From: Candidatus Phocaeicola excrementigallinarum
GTDB lineage: Bacteria; Bacteroidota; Bacteroidia; Bacteroidales; Bacteroidaceae
Length of the DNA stretch: 34,669 nt
NCBI GenBank assembly: GCA_019120125.1
Contig: DWVR01000081.1
Location: 1 to 34,669, forward strand
Reading direction: 5' to 3'
Made by a program: the position numbers and the translations under genes. This document shows, piece by piece, positions 1-8,199 of this stretch. The stretch's first letter is position 1. Every line of letters starts with the position of its first letter. Below the pieces are notes generated by a model that was given only the letters and a program-made list of their open reading frames with translations, was not told the DNA's origin and searched no databases.

Positions 1-1
1 C

Positions 2-424
2 CTGAACCGGCAGCTCGCCGACATGCAGGCCGAGAACGAGCGCCTGAAGAAGGCCCTGGCAGAGCAGAAGCCCGCCCAGGAGATCGTGAACAAGGTAGTG
101 GCCCGCAACCTGGTGATCTTCCGCATCGGCAGGAGCGAGCTCTCGAACGAGGCGCGCGCCAACCTGAGCCTGCTTGCCGAGGCCATCAAGAAGGGCGACA
201 GCGATGCGGTGTACACCATCACGGGTTACGCCGATGCCGGCACAGGCAGCAAGCGCGTGAACGAGCGCCTGAGCAAGGAGCGTGCCGAGGCCGTGTATGA
301 CTGTCTGGTCAACGAGTTCGGTGTATCCGGCTCGCAGCTTCGCGTGGACCACAAGGGCGGCGTGGGCAACATGTTCTACGACGATCCCCGTCTGAGCCGT
401 GCGGTGATCACCGTGGCCGACTGA
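2..424 (+). CDS. OmpA-family C-terminal domain protein (5' end outside window)
   Basis: This is the 3' part of an open frame that enters from the left edge; the internal ATG at 23 is not the true start. The first ~25 visible residues are a charged, heptad-like stretch (LNRQLADMQAENERLKKAL) that looks like a coiled-coil linker. From about residue 40 the sequence matches an OmpA C-terminal peptidoglycan-binding domain: VIFRIGRSEL, then TITGYADAGTGSKRVNERLS and KERAEAVYDCL, the usual region that contacts diaminopimelate. The family anchors the outer membrane to peptidoglycan non-covalently. The membrane barrel or lipid anchor is not visible. Codon use is strongly biased to CTG, AAG, GAG and CGC, suggesting high expression. 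A strong hairpin terminator lies about 150 bp downstream. Confidence 0.85.
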   Translation: MNRQLADMQAENERLKKALAEQKPAQEIVNKVVARNLVIFRIGRSELSNEARANLSLLAEAIKKGDSDAVYTITGYADAGTGSKRVNERLSKERAEAVYDCLVNEFGVSGSQLRVDHKGGVGNMFYDDPRLSRAVITVAD

Positions 425-467
425 CAGGAGGTTGTATCAAAATGAGAATTGATTATCAAAAAGCAAT

Positions 468-543
468 GTCATCCTGAGCAAAGCGAAGGATCTCGTGCAT
501 GTTAGTTTGTGTTTCCGAGATCCTTCACTCCGTTCAGGATGAC
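468..543. repeat. Long imperfect palindrome, dispersed-repeat type
   Basis: Left arm 468-495 and right arm 516-543 are inverted copies agreeing at 24 of 28 positions, around a 20-nt loop. The arms begin GTCATCCTGA and carry GAAGGATCTCG. I recognise this motif as a short palindromic repeat scattered between genes in many bacterial genomes, including Bacteroidales. It has no coding potential of its own; an 80-codon frame across it (499-741) is an accident. It may fold in RNA as a long hairpin. Confidence 0.7.
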
Positions 544-571
544 AAAATAAAAGCCCCATTCCATAATGGCG

Positions 572-613
572 ACAGAGGCCGTCCCGATTCGTTCGGGGCG
601 GCCTCTGTTGTTT
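572..613 (+). terminator. Intrinsic terminator, probably for the OmpA-like gene
   Basis: A 16-bp stem (572-587 with 593-608, one G-U pair) with a 5-nt loop is followed by TTGTTTCTG. It is the first strong terminator after the OmpA-like stop at 424, with the palindromic repeat lying between. Confidence 0.7.
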
Positions 614-630
614 CTGTCAGGTCGGGAATG

Positions 631-710
631 CGGAAAAATTTGGTGCTCACTGACAAAACGCGGGAAAAAATTTGGTGCTCACTGACAAAACGTGAAAAAA
701 AATTTGGTGG
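631..710. repeat. 32-bp tandem repeat upstream of the ATPase gene
   Basis: A 27-nt core (634-660, containing TTTGGTGCTCACTGACAAAA) is repeated exactly at 666-692, period 32. A third partial copy at 693-710 diverges after AAAAATTTGGTG. The array ends 39 bp before the ATPase start and fills most of the apparent promoter region. No clear TAnnTTTG box is seen here. With 2.5 copies and no spacers it is not a CRISPR. Function unknown; it could be a regulator-binding array or a scar of insertion. Confidence 0.75.
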
Positions 711-749
711 AACAGTTTATTACCTGTATATTCACGTTTAAAATTAAAG

Positions 750-2099
750 ATGATGGAAGACAGTATGATTTATTTCAAGCGTAAGATCTACAATACAATG
801 CTCAAGTGGAAATCCGAGCGCGATGGTGGTACGGCATTGCTGATACAGGGAGCCAGACGTATCGGGAAATCCACCATAGCGGAGGAATTTGCGCGTCATG
901 AGTACAAGTCATACATATTGATTGATTTTTCGAAGGTGTCAAAAGAGGTGAGCGATTTGTTCAATGACATATCAGATTTGAATTACCTGTTTCTTCGGTT
1001 GCAGTTCATTTATCAGGTGCAATTGTATGAAAGGGAGTCAGTGATTATATTTGATGAGGTCCAGCTTCAGCCTCTTGCGAGACAGGCCATCAAGCATCTG
1101 GTGAAAGATCATCGGTATGATTATATCGAGACGGGATCCCTGATTTCAGTCCGTTCGAGAAGCCGTAATATTCTTGTTCCGAGCGAAGAGACAAAAGTGG
1201 ATATGTATCCGATGGATTATGAGGAATTCAGATGGGCGCTTGGAGACACTGCCACTGTTCCGTTGATGCGGACTGCATTTGAGAGGAAAATGCCTTTAGG
1301 CGATGCCGTCCATCGTAAGCTTATGAGGGATTTCCGCTTGTATATGCTTGTGGGAGGAATGCCGCAGGCTGTTTCAGCATATATCAGAACGAACAATTTT
1401 GCGGTTGTTGATCAGGCGAAACGAGACATAATAGCCCTTTATGAAGAAGATTTCGGGAAGATTGACGCTTCGGGAAGGGCTAAGGCATTGTATGATGCCA
1501 TTCCTGCCCAGCTTAGTAGAAATGCGTTGCGTTATCAGGTCGGTAAGGCCATTAAGGACGAAAGGGTGGAAAGAATCGTGAATATTGTAAAGGAAATGGA
1601 GGATTCCATGACGGTTAATGTGGCGTATCATTCTGATGATCCGAATGCCGGATTGGCTTTGACAAAGAATGAAGAGTATTTCAAAATGTATGCGTCTGAT
1701 ACCGGACTGTTTGTCACGCTTGCATTCAAGGATAGTGATATTGTCGAGAATGTCATTTATGACAAGCTGTTGAATGACAAGCTCAGCACTAACTTGGGAT
1801 ATGTATATGAAAATGTCATAGCCCAAATGTTGAGGGCGACAGGAAAGAACCTGTTCTATCATACTATTCCATATGCTGAGGGGAAGAAGTTTTATGAGAC
1901 AGACTTTGTCATTCCGGACAAACATAAGATTTCGCCTGTCGAGGTGAAGTCCTCCGGATATAAGACCCATAAATCGTTGGATGAGTTCTGCGCGAAATTC
2001 TCGGACCGGATAATGAACAGATATTTGGTCTATACAAAGGATTATAAGAGAGAGAATGGGGTTGATTGTGTTCCGGTGTATATGACGATGTTTTTATGA
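750..2099 (+). CDS. AAA-family ATPase with DUF4143-type C-terminal domain
   Basis: This 449-residue protein has a Walker A motif (GARRIGKST, about residues 34-42) and a Walker B motif (VIIFDEVQ, about 98-105). The motif ETGSLISV follows, then a long C-terminal half ending in a nuclease-like patch (ETDFVIPD, then PVEVKSSGYKTHKSL) typical of DUF4143 proteins. That D...ExK arrangement resembles PD-(D/E)xK nucleases. These ATPases are abundant and variably present in Bacteroidales; their role is not settled and some resemble defence or toxin-like modules. The start at 750 is the longest; an ATG at 765 (MIYFKRKIY) preceded by GGAAG is an equally good choice. The gene is visibly more AT-rich than its neighbours and stands alone between terminators, which suggests acquisition by transfer. 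Confidence 0.85.
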   Translation: MMEDSMIYFKRKIYNTMLKWKSERDGGTALLIQGARRIGKSTIAEEFARHEYKSYILIDFSKVSKEVSDLFNDISDLNYLFLRLQFIYQVQLYERESVIIFDEVQLQPLARQAIKHLVKDHRYDYIETGSLISVRSRSRNILVPSEETKVDMYPMDYEEFRWALGDTATVPLMRTAFERKMPLGDAVHRKLMRDFRLYMLVGGMPQAVSAYIRTNNFAVVDQAKRDIIALYEEDFGKIDASGRAKALYDAIPAQLSRNALRYQVGKAIKDERVERIVNIVKEMEDSMTVNVAYHSDDPNAGLALTKNEEYFKMYASDTGLFVTLAFKDSDIVENVIYDKLLNDKLSTNLGYVYENVIAQMLRATGKNLFYHTIPYAEGKKFYETDFVIPDKHKISPVEVKSSGYKTHKSLDEFCAKFSDRIMNRYLVYTKDYKRENGVDCVPVYMTMFL

Positions 2100-2133
2100 A
2101 TCCTGAAGCTTGTGCCGGTATTTTGAAGAAAGA

Positions 2134-2190
2134 GGCTGTCTCAAAATGAAAACTTGCTTTCATCTTGAGACAGCCCTTTTTGTGTCTTTT
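2134..2190. terminator. Bidirectional terminator between ATPase and DUF4831 gene
   Basis: An 18-bp stem (2134-2151 with 2158-2175, one wobble) with a 6-nt loop is followed by CTTTTTGTGTCTTTT on the plus strand and by a T-rich run on the minus strand. It sits between two convergent genes. Its GGCTGTCTCAA..ATGAAA arm recurs in the terminator at 15181-15231. Confidence 0.85.
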
Positions 2191-2214
2191 CCGGGACATT
2201 CCGGAACCGGGCCG

Positions 2215-3255
2215 TCAGTCCTTGTCAATTTTCGCGACTCCTCCCGTGACGGGATTGAAAATGACTCTTGTGTTCACTTTCTTGTCAAACAGTCCGTCCA
2301 CCAGCACTTCGGTGTATCCGAACTGGGTGGCCTGTATCTCTTCGTCGCATACCTTTTTCCCTGCAAGGCTCACGCTTACACGGGCTTTTCCCGGAATGTT
2401 GTAGATGACCCCGTCGTCCTTCTTCTTTTTCTTGCCGGATTCCTCCGGTTGTGGCAGGGCGGACGTGTTGCTTATACTTATATAAATAGGCTCTCCTGCC
2501 AGGTTTTCCGTGGAGAGGACTCCCAGCCGGCTTGAGAACCGTGCCACGATCTTGTCTTTCAGGTTGTCTTCGGGGGTCACATAGAACGTGAACACTTTGT
2601 CCGTCTTGTCAGTGGTGCCCAGAAAGCTTTGCGTCAGCGTGCGTTCCTGTTTGTCAAGCTGGCTGATGATCAGTTTCAGTGAGGCTCCGTCTTTTGGCAT
2701 GTTTTCTGCCTGTCCCCTGAGAATCATGTTCTTGCTTTCCCTGATATTGTAGATTTCCTGGGCGGTGAGCTCGGCCATTTTGGCCATGGAGCCGGCCATG
2801 AGAATATCCTCAGTCATGTATTTCCGGGCGTTCTCATGTTTTTCCGGTTTCTCCAGCTTGTAGTCAGGCGTTTCTTCCTTATAGTTTGAGGTCGTGTTGA
2901 TGGCTTTCACGATGCCTTGTCCGGTCAGTTCTATGTTCGAGGCCATACTTTTGTCCTTCAGTTTCATGATATAGGCCTTGGTGGAGTCGGGCACTCCTGT
3001 CGTCCGTATCCTGATATCCTTGATCTCCCATTCCGTGGAGGGTTGGGTGCTCACGTTGTTGACACGCAGATAGCGGTTGGCGTAAAGGCCGAACTCGCCG
3101 GGCGTGAAGTCCACGCGGGTGGCGATGACATCTACCGCGACTTGTGTTTTGGGAAGGAAATAGACGATACCTTCCCCTTCGCCGGGCAGGTAGTTCTCTT
3201 GTGCATGGGCACCTGCCGATGCCAGCAATGCAAGGGCGATGATAGTTCTCTTCAT
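2215..3255 (-). CDS. DUF4831 family exported protein
   Basis: The protein has 346 residues with a signal peptide (MKRTIIALALLASAGAHAQ). The start at 3255 is chosen because it opens the signal peptide; the frame runs open to 3363 but the extra 36 residues are low-complexity and overlap nnr. The N-terminal part (YFLPKTQVAVDV, TPGEFGLYANRYL) matches the conserved opening of DUF4831 proteins, a Bacteroidales family of unknown function. A run of five lysines and two aspartates near residue 300 interrupts an otherwise beta-rich C-terminus. It follows nnr by 17 bp on the same strand, so the two are probably co-transcribed, although no functional link is evident. The protein is probably periplasmic or associated with the outer membrane. 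Confidence 0.85.
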   Translation of the reverse strand: MKRTIIALALLASAGAHAQENYLPGEGEGIVYFLPKTQVAVDVIATRVDFTPGEFGLYANRYLRVNNVSTQPSTEWEIKDIRIRTTGVPDSTKAYIMKLKDKSMASNIELTGQGIVKAINTTSNYKEETPDYKLEKPEKHENARKYMTEDILMAGSMAKMAELTAQEIYNIRESKNMILRGQAENMPKDGASLKLIISQLDKQERTLTQSFLGTTDKTDKVFTFYVTPEDNLKDKIVARFSSRLGVLSTENLAGEPIYISISNTSALPQPEESGKKKKKDDGVIYNIPGKARVSVSLAGKKVCDEEIQATQFGYTEVLVDGLFDKKVNTRVIFNPVTGGVAKIDKD

Positions 3256-3272
3256 ATCTTCAGACGTTTGCT

Positions 3273-4790
3273 TTATTTGTTTCCTGATAGTTGTCTCCAT
3301 GCTTCCGGCAGCGCGGTGATGATGTCGCCTGCCGTCAGGCTGGTTTCTCCCACGCGGCTGCATGCGATGTCACCGGCCAGGCCGTGCACGTAGACTCCGA
3401 GCCGGCATGCGTCTTCTGAATTGTATCCCTGCGCGAGGAGCGCGAGAAGGATTCCTGTCAGTACGTCGCCGCTTCCTCCGGTCGCCATGCCCGGGTTGCC
3501 TGTAGGATTGAAGTACACTTTCCCTTCGGGAGTGATGACGGCTGTCCACGCGCCTTTCAGTACGATGTAGCATTGCAGGTAGGCGGCCTGTTCCTTGGCT
3601 TTCGTGATCCGTTCGTAGGAGTTCGAGCAGCGTCCGATAATCCGTTCCAGCTCCTTCACGTGAGGGGTGAGGATGGAGCTTTTCGGAAGGTTTGTCAGGT
3701 TGGTGCAGTATCTTGCCAGCAGGTTGATAGCGTCGGCGTCCACGACCATGGGGATATAGCAGTTCCTGATTTGCGAGAAGAGTGCCTGGGCCGTCGCTTC
3801 GTCTTGTCCCAGTCCGGGACCGATGGCGACGGACTGGTAGGGGTCGAGGTCGACTTCTTCCGCGAAGAAATGCTCGTGTACGTCATCCTGTACCAGTGCT
3901 TCGGGCACGGACATCTGCAGCAGGTTGTGGTTGCACACGGGGGTGTGTACGGTGAGGAGTCCGATTCCGGAGCGCAGGCAGGCCCGTGCCGACAGTACGG
4001 CGGCGCCTCCCATCCCGTAGGATCCGGCCACCAGCAGGCCGTGTCCGAACATGCCTTTGTGGGCGAATTTCTTGCGTGGTCTGATGAGCCGGCGGATTTC
4101 CTCTTCTTCCGTAATGTGATAAGGGGTCTCGGCCTTGTCGATGAACTCTTTGCTGATGCCGATGTCCACCAGCTGCCATTCGCCGAGAAGGTCGGCGTTT
4201 TCCGCAAACAGGAACGAGAGTTTCGGAAACTGTATGCTGAGTGTCAGGTCCGCGTGTATGATGTTCGGACGGCTGGCGTTCGTGTTGTTCTCGCCCATCA
4301 TTCCCGAAGGGATGTCGATGGACACCACTGTGGCCGGAGAATGGTTGATGATTTGCACCACTTTTGCGAATCCGCCTTCAAGGGGCTTGTTGAGGCCGGA
4401 GCCGAACAGTCCGTCGATGATGATGTCTGTCGCTTTCAGGGTCGGTATGGTCAGTTCGCGGGTCACTTCGGTGAAGCTTTCCAGCGGACAGTCCTTCAGC
4501 CGTTGCGCGTTGGCAAGGCATTCCTCCGACATTTTCCCGGTGACGTTGAACAGCAGCACATTTACCTGATAGCCTTTTTCCGAGAGCAGGCGTGCGATGG
4601 CCAGCGCGTCGCCCCCGTTGTTTCCGGAACCGGCCACCGCGATGATGCGGTGTGAGGTGTCCCAGCGTGAACTGATGATTCCGGCCATGGCTGTGGCCGC
4701 TTTTTCCATCAGGTCGATGGAAGATATGGATTCGTGGGCGATGGTATATGCATCAGCCTCTCTCTGTTGTGAGCAAGTTAGGAGTTTCAT
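3273..4790 (-). CDS. nnr: Bifunctional NAD(P)H-hydrate epimerase / ADP-dependent dehydratase
   Basis: This is a 505-residue fusion of the usual length. The N-terminal half is a YjeF_N epimerase (GSGNNGGDALAIARLL, then DIIIDGLFGSGLNKPLEGG, then SIDIPSGMMGE). The C-terminal half is a ribokinase-fold dehydratase (GMFGHGLLVAGSYGMGGA, VAIGPGLGQDEAT, VVDADAINLLA, and the nucleotide-binding GNPGMATGGSGDVLTGIL). The enzyme repairs damaged NADHX and NADPHX: the epimerase interconverts the R and S hydrates and the dehydratase restores NAD(P)H using ADP. It is cytoplasmic housekeeping. It is divergent from hpt across a 140-bp gap and is followed by the DUF4831 gene. Confidence 0.97.
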   Translation of the reverse strand: MKLLTCSQQREADAYTIAHESISSIDLMEKAATAMAGIISSRWDTSHRIIAVAGSGNNGGDALAIARLLSEKGYQVNVLLFNVTGKMSEECLANAQRLKDCPLESFTEVTRELTIPTLKATDIIIDGLFGSGLNKPLEGGFAKVVQIINHSPATVVSIDIPSGMMGENNTNASRPNIIHADLTLSIQFPKLSFLFAENADLLGEWQLVDIGISKEFIDKAETPYHITEEEEIRRLIRPRKKFAHKGMFGHGLLVAGSYGMGGAAVLSARACLRSGIGLLTVHTPVCNHNLLQMSVPEALVQDDVHEHFFAEEVDLDPYQSVAIGPGLGQDEATAQALFSQIRNCYIPMVVDADAINLLARYCTNLTNLPKSSILTPHVKELERIIGRCSNSYERITKAKEQAAYLQCYIVLKGAWTAVITPEGKVYFNPTGNPGMATGGSGDVLTGILLALLAQGYNSEDACRLGVYVHGLAGDIACSRVGETSLTAGDIITALPEAWRQLSGNK

Positions 4791-4908
4791 TTCTTTTAAT
4801 CGTAATTTGTCGGTAAAAGTACGAAAAAAGCATAAGACAGTGCATAACTTATCCTGAAAATATCTTTAAAACCATCGGACGATACATGGAGATTTGATGG
4901 AAAATCAG

Positions 4909-4916
4909 TAGATTTG
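4909..4916 (+). promoter_or_regulatory. Candidate -7 box for the hpt unit
   Basis: TAGATTTG fits the Bacteroides -7 consensus TAnnTTTG and lies 14 bp before the hpt ATG. A TTTG at 4893-4896 is only 12 bp upstream, closer than the usual ~19-20 bp, so the -33 element is uncertain. Confidence 0.45.
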
Positions 4917-4930
4917 CATATTCTTAGAAA

Positions 4931-5479
4931 ATGTTCGGATCTATGGAGGTGATTCAGATAAAGGACAAACGCTTCAGGACATTCATTCCGGAAGCGGATA
5001 TATTGAAGGAAGTCAGTCGGGTGGCGCGGGAGATCAGCCGTGACCTGAAGGATGAAAGGCCGTTGTTTCTCAGCGTGTTGAACGGGGCGTTCATGTTTAC
5101 GGCTGACCTGATGAAGCGTGTGGACATTCCCTGTGAGGTCTCGTTTGTGAGGCTCTCCTCCTATGAGGGTACATCGTCTACGGGGAAAGTGAAGGAGCTG
5201 GTAGGTCTGAGCGAGGATATTTCCGGACGCACGGTCGTGATTGTGGAGGATATCGTGGACACGGGACTGACCATGAGGCAGCTTGTCGGAACGCTTCAGG
5301 CCAGGAATCCCAAGGACATCCGGATCGCCACCTTGCTGGTAAAGCCTGACAAGCTGCAGGTGGAGCTGAAGCTGGATTATGTGGCGATGAGGATACCCAA
5401 TGACTTTATTGTGGGGTACGGACTCGACTATGACGGTCTGGGGCGCAATTACCGTGATATTTACACCATTGCCGAATGA
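4931..5479 (+). CDS. hpt: Hypoxanthine phosphoribosyltransferase
   Basis: The protein has 182 residues, the normal size. The PRPP-binding loop is VVIVEDIVDTGLT (about 102-114); LSVLNGAFMFTADLM and FVRLSSYEGTSSTG are further family motifs, and the C-terminal VGYGLDYDGLGRNY is typical. It salvages hypoxanthine and guanine with PRPP to IMP and GMP in the cytosol. An internal ATG at 4943 (MEVIQIKDK) is an alternative start. It heads a plus-strand group with adk, obgE and pgeF, a common Bacteroidales arrangement. Confidence 0.96.
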   Translation: MFGSMEVIQIKDKRFRTFIPEADILKEVSRVAREISRDLKDERPLFLSVLNGAFMFTADLMKRVDIPCEVSFVRLSSYEGTSSTGKVKELVGLSEDISGRTVVIVEDIVDTGLTMRQLVGTLQARNPKDIRIATLLVKPDKLQVELKLDYVAMRIPNDFIVGYGLDYDGLGRNYRDIYTIAE

Positions 5480-5513
5480 GACTGATAACAAATAACAATA
5501 AATGGTAGATAAG

Positions 5514-6083
5514 ATGTTGAATGTTGTGATTTTTGGAGCTCCGGGTTCCGGGAAAGGTACCCAGAGTGCTCGTATTGTAGAGAAATATGGATTGAACCAC
5601 ATTTCTACGGGTGACGTGTTGCGTGCGGAAATAAAGAACGGTACGGAACTTGGCAAGACTGCCAAAGGTTATATTGACAACGGTCAGCTGATTCCTGACG
5701 CGTTGATGATTGATATTCTGGCGGGCGTGTTCGACGGGTTCAAGGATGGGAAAGGTGTCATTTTCGACGGTTTTCCGCGTACGATCGCCCAGGCGGACGC
5801 TTTGAAGGCGATGCTGAAGGAACGCGGACAGGAGGTGTCGGTGATGCTCGATCTGGAAGTTCCGGAGGACGAGCTCATGACCCGTCTGATCAAGCGCGGA
5901 CAGGAGACCGGACGTGCGGATGACAACGAGGAGACCATCAAGAAACGTCTGGTGGTTTATCATTCACAGACAGCTCCGTTGATTGACTGGTATAAGAACG
6001 ACGGTACTTATCGTCATATCAATGGATTGGGAACAATGGACGGGATTTTCGCGGATATCTGCGAGGCTATTGACAAACTTTAA
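5514..6083 (+). CDS. adk: Adenylate kinase
   Basis: The enzyme interconverts ATP + AMP and 2 ADP. It has the P-loop GAPGSGKGTQ, the AMP-site motif ISTGDVLRAEI, DGFPRTIAQADAL, and a short lid of the bacteroidal type (RGQETGRADDNEETIKKRL) without zinc cysteines. The start at 5514 (MLNVVIFGAPG) gives 189 residues, the length I know for Bacteroides Adk; an ATG at 5502 adds only MVDK. The gap to hpt is about 34 bp, so the two are probably co-transcribed. The sequence ends in the conserved GTMDGIFADICEAIDKL. Confidence 0.96.
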   Translation: MLNVVIFGAPGSGKGTQSARIVEKYGLNHISTGDVLRAEIKNGTELGKTAKGYIDNGQLIPDALMIDILAGVFDGFKDGKGVIFDGFPRTIAQADALKAMLKERGQEVSVMLDLEVPEDELMTRLIKRGQETGRADDNEETIKKRLVVYHSQTAPLIDWYKNDGTYRHINGLGTMDGIFADICEAIDKL

Positions 6084-6113
6084 TCTTAGGTTGAAAGCCG
6101 GCCGGACAACGGA

Positions 6114-6153
6114 GGGTGTGTCTCAAATTATTCCGGCACACCCTTATTGTCTT
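6114..6153 (+). terminator. Short hairpin between adk and obgE
   Basis: A 9-bp stem (6114-6122 with 6135-6143, one wobble) is followed by TTATTGTCTT. It lies inside an apparently continuous gene group, so it may be a partial terminator that lowers obgE expression relative to adk rather than a complete stop. Confidence 0.5.
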
Positions 6154-6169
6154 GTTGGCGGAATGAGTT

Positions 6170-7348
6170 ATGGCTGAATCAAATTTTGTTGATTATGTGA
6201 AGATCTACTGCCGCTCCGGAAAGGGAGGCCGCGGCTCGGCGCATCTTCGCCGGGAGAAGTATATGCCTAACGGAGGACCTGACGGTGGCGACGGTGGTAG
6301 AGGAGGTCATGTGATTCTGCGGGGCAACCGCAATTATTGGACATTGCTTCATCTGAAATATGAGCGTCATGTATTTGCCGGCCACGGCGGTAACGGCTCG
6401 AAAAGCCGGAGCACCGGCAAGGATGGCGAGGACAAGGTGATAGAGGTGCCGTGCGGCACAGTCGTGTATAATGCCGAGACGGGCGGATATGTGTGTGACA
6501 TTACGGAACACGGTCAGGAGGTCGTGCTGCTTAAGGGCGGTCGCGGAGGACTGGGAAACTGGCATTTCCGTACCGCTACCCGTCAGACTCCCCGTTTTGC
6601 GCAACCTGGGGAGCCGATGCAGGAGATGACGGTGATTCTGGAACTGAAGCTTCTGGCTGACGTGGGTCTGGTGGGCTTTCCGAACGCCGGGAAGTCGACA
6701 CTGCTCTCCGCGGTTTCCGCCGCACGTCCTAAAATCGCCAATTATCCGTTCACGACACTCGAGCCGAATCTGGGTATCGTATCTTATCATGACGGCAAAT
6801 CGTTCGTGATGGCCGACATTCCCGGAATCATTGAGGGGGCCAGTGAAGGAAAGGGCCTGGGACTCCGTTTCCTGCGCCATATCGAACGGAACTCGCTGCT
6901 GCTGTTCATGGTGCCGGGCGATACGGACGACATCCGCAAGGAATATGAGATACTGCTCAACGAGCTGGCGACTTTCAATCCGGAGATGCTCGACAAACAG
7001 CGGGTGTTGGCGATCACGAAATGTGACTTGCTTGACGATGAGCTGGTCGGAATGTTGGAGTCGACCTTGCCGGAAGGTGTGCCGCATGTGTTTATCTCGG
7101 CTGTGGCCGGAACAGGCATTTCCCGGTTGAAGGACCTGTTGTGGTCGGAACTGAACAAGGAGAGCAACCAGCTGGAGGCTGTGCGTATGGAAGCCATTGT
7201 GCATCGTCCCAAGGATGTGGAGAAACTTCGTCTCGAGCTTCAGGAATTGGGCGAGGATGAAGACTTTGACTATGAATACGAGGATGAGGATGATGATTTT
7301 GAGTATGAATATGAGGAAGAGGATTGGGATAACGAACCTGAGAAATGA
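6170..7348 (+). CDS. obgE: Obg family GTPase (ribosome assembly)
   Basis: The protein has 392 residues. The glycine-rich Obg fold occupies about 1-157 ([13 protein letters not shown], then [13 protein letters not shown]). The G domain follows: G1 GFPNAGKST (169-177), switch region [13 protein letters not shown]3 DIPG (216-219), G4 TKCD (283-286, where NKxD is commonest) and G5 ISAVAG. The C-terminus from about 360 is a very acidic Asp/Glu/Tyr tail ([17 protein letters not shown]) rather than an OCT domain. Obg proteins act in late 50S subunit assembly and growth control. The stop codon overlaps the pgeF start in ATGA, implying translational coupling. Confidence 0.96.
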   Translation: MAESNFVDYVKIYCRSGKGGRGSAHLRREKYMPNGGPDGGDGGRGGHVILRGNRNYWTLLHLKYERHVFAGHGGNGSKSRSTGKDGEDKVIEVPCGTVVYNAETGGYVCDITEHGQEVVLLKGGRGGLGNWHFRTATRQTPRFAQPGEPMQEMTVILELKLLADVGLVGFPNAGKSTLLSAVSAARPKIANYPFTTLEPNLGIVSYHDGKSFVMADIPGIIEGASEGKGLGLRFLRHIERNSLLLFMVPGDTDDIRKEYEILLNELATFNPEMLDKQRVLAITKCDLLDDELVGMLESTLPEGVPHVFISAVAGTGISRLKDLLWSELNKESNQLEAVRMEAIVHRPKDVEKLRLELQELGEDEDFDYEYEDEDDDFEYEYEEEDWDNEPEK

Positions 7349-8151
7349 TGAATTGCCGGTTTACAGATGATGGAAGGATGTTGGAATATGGTATGATGAG
7401 ACCGTATTCCGACATTTTTTGTTTCTCTACCACACGCCATGGAGGGTATAGTGCGGGGGCTTACGCCTCGTTCAACTGCAATGGCTATTGTGGCGATAAT
7501 GGGATTGCGGTGGAACGGAACAGGGAACTGTTGTGCTTGTTGATGCCTGTGCGTCCTCTGTGTATGGTCATTCCTCATCAGGTGCATCAGACGGAGGTGA
7601 GGGTGATTGACAATGTTTTCCTGGAGAAATCGGAGGCGGAACGTCAGGAATTGCTTGAGGGAGTGGATGCGTTGGTCACAGATCTGTCGAAGGTATGTCT
7701 GTGCGTGTCTACCGCCGACTGCATCCCTGTGTTGTGTTATGACACCCGGCGGAAAGTGGTTGCCGCCATTCATGCCGGATGGAGGGGGACAGTGGCCGGA
7801 ATCGTCGGAAAGGCTCTTCGTGTCATGTCCGGCAGGTATGGAACGGAGGGGAAGGATGTGGTGGCCTGCATCGGTCCCGGCATTTCGCAGGATGCGTTTG
7901 AAGTGGGGGATGAGGTGTACGACGCTTTCCGTGAATCCGGGTTCGACATGTCGCGTATCGCGGTGCGCAGGGACAAGTGGCACATCGATTTGTGGGAAGC
8001 CAACCGTATGCAGCTGTCAGCTTCGGGGGTGCGTCCGGAAAATATCGGACTTTCGGGAATCTGCACCTATCACAATGCCGCTGATTTCTTCTCGGCCCGC
8101 CGTCTGGGTATCCGTTCCGGACGGATCCTTTCAGGAATCATGACATTGTGA
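7345..8151 (+). CDS. pgeF: PgeF/YfiH family protein (DUF152, peptidoglycan editing / laccase-domain)
   Basis: The protein has 268 residues with the family metal/active-site signature: H81 (PHQVHQTEV), C126 ([12 protein letters not shown]) and H143 (AIHAGWRGT). [14 protein letters not shown] and [10 protein letters not shown] follow, as usual. In E. coli, YfiH prevents incorporation of serine into peptidoglycan precursors; related proteins were described as laccase-like or as purine nucleoside phosphorylases, so the enzymatic role here is not certain. It overlaps obgE by 4 bp, and the next gene is convergent. Confidence 0.92.
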   Translation: MMNCRFTDDGRMLEYGMMRPYSDIFCFSTTRHGGYSAGAYASFNCNGYCGDNGIAVERNRELLCLLMPVRPLCMVIPHQVHQTEVRVIDNVFLEKSEAERQELLEGVDALVTDLSKVCLCVSTADCIPVLCYDTRRKVVAAIHAGWRGTVAGIVGKALRVMSGRYGTEGKDVVACIGPGISQDAFEVGDEVYDAFRESGFDMSRIAVRRDKWHIDLWEANRMQLSASGVRPENIGLSGICTYHNAADFFSARRLGIRSGRILSGIMTL

Positions 8152-8199
8152 TCGTGCAGTCCGCTTATTATAATCGAGACCTATGTGTTGTCGTTTCCC

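Noticed and set aside
431-465. Third copy of the shared terminator hairpin after the OmpA-like gene
   Set aside because: Only a degraded left arm is visible; the matching right arm is missing, so it is not called as a terminator.
631-710. Possible CRISPR array
   Set aside because: Only 2.5 repeats, period 32 with almost no spacer, and no cas genes in the window.
499-741. 80-codon plus-strand frame between the OmpA-like and ATPase genes
   Set aside because: It crosses the palindrome, terminator and tandem repeat, and its protein has no recognisable features; the frame is accidental.
3573-4655. 360-codon plus-strand frame opposite nnr
   Set aside because: The sense strand encodes a full-length, motif-complete Nnr; the opposite frame is low-complexity and unrelated to anything.
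4796-5665. 289-codon minus-strand frame opposite hpt
   Set aside because: hpt and adk on the plus strand are unmistakable; the opposite frame has no domain.
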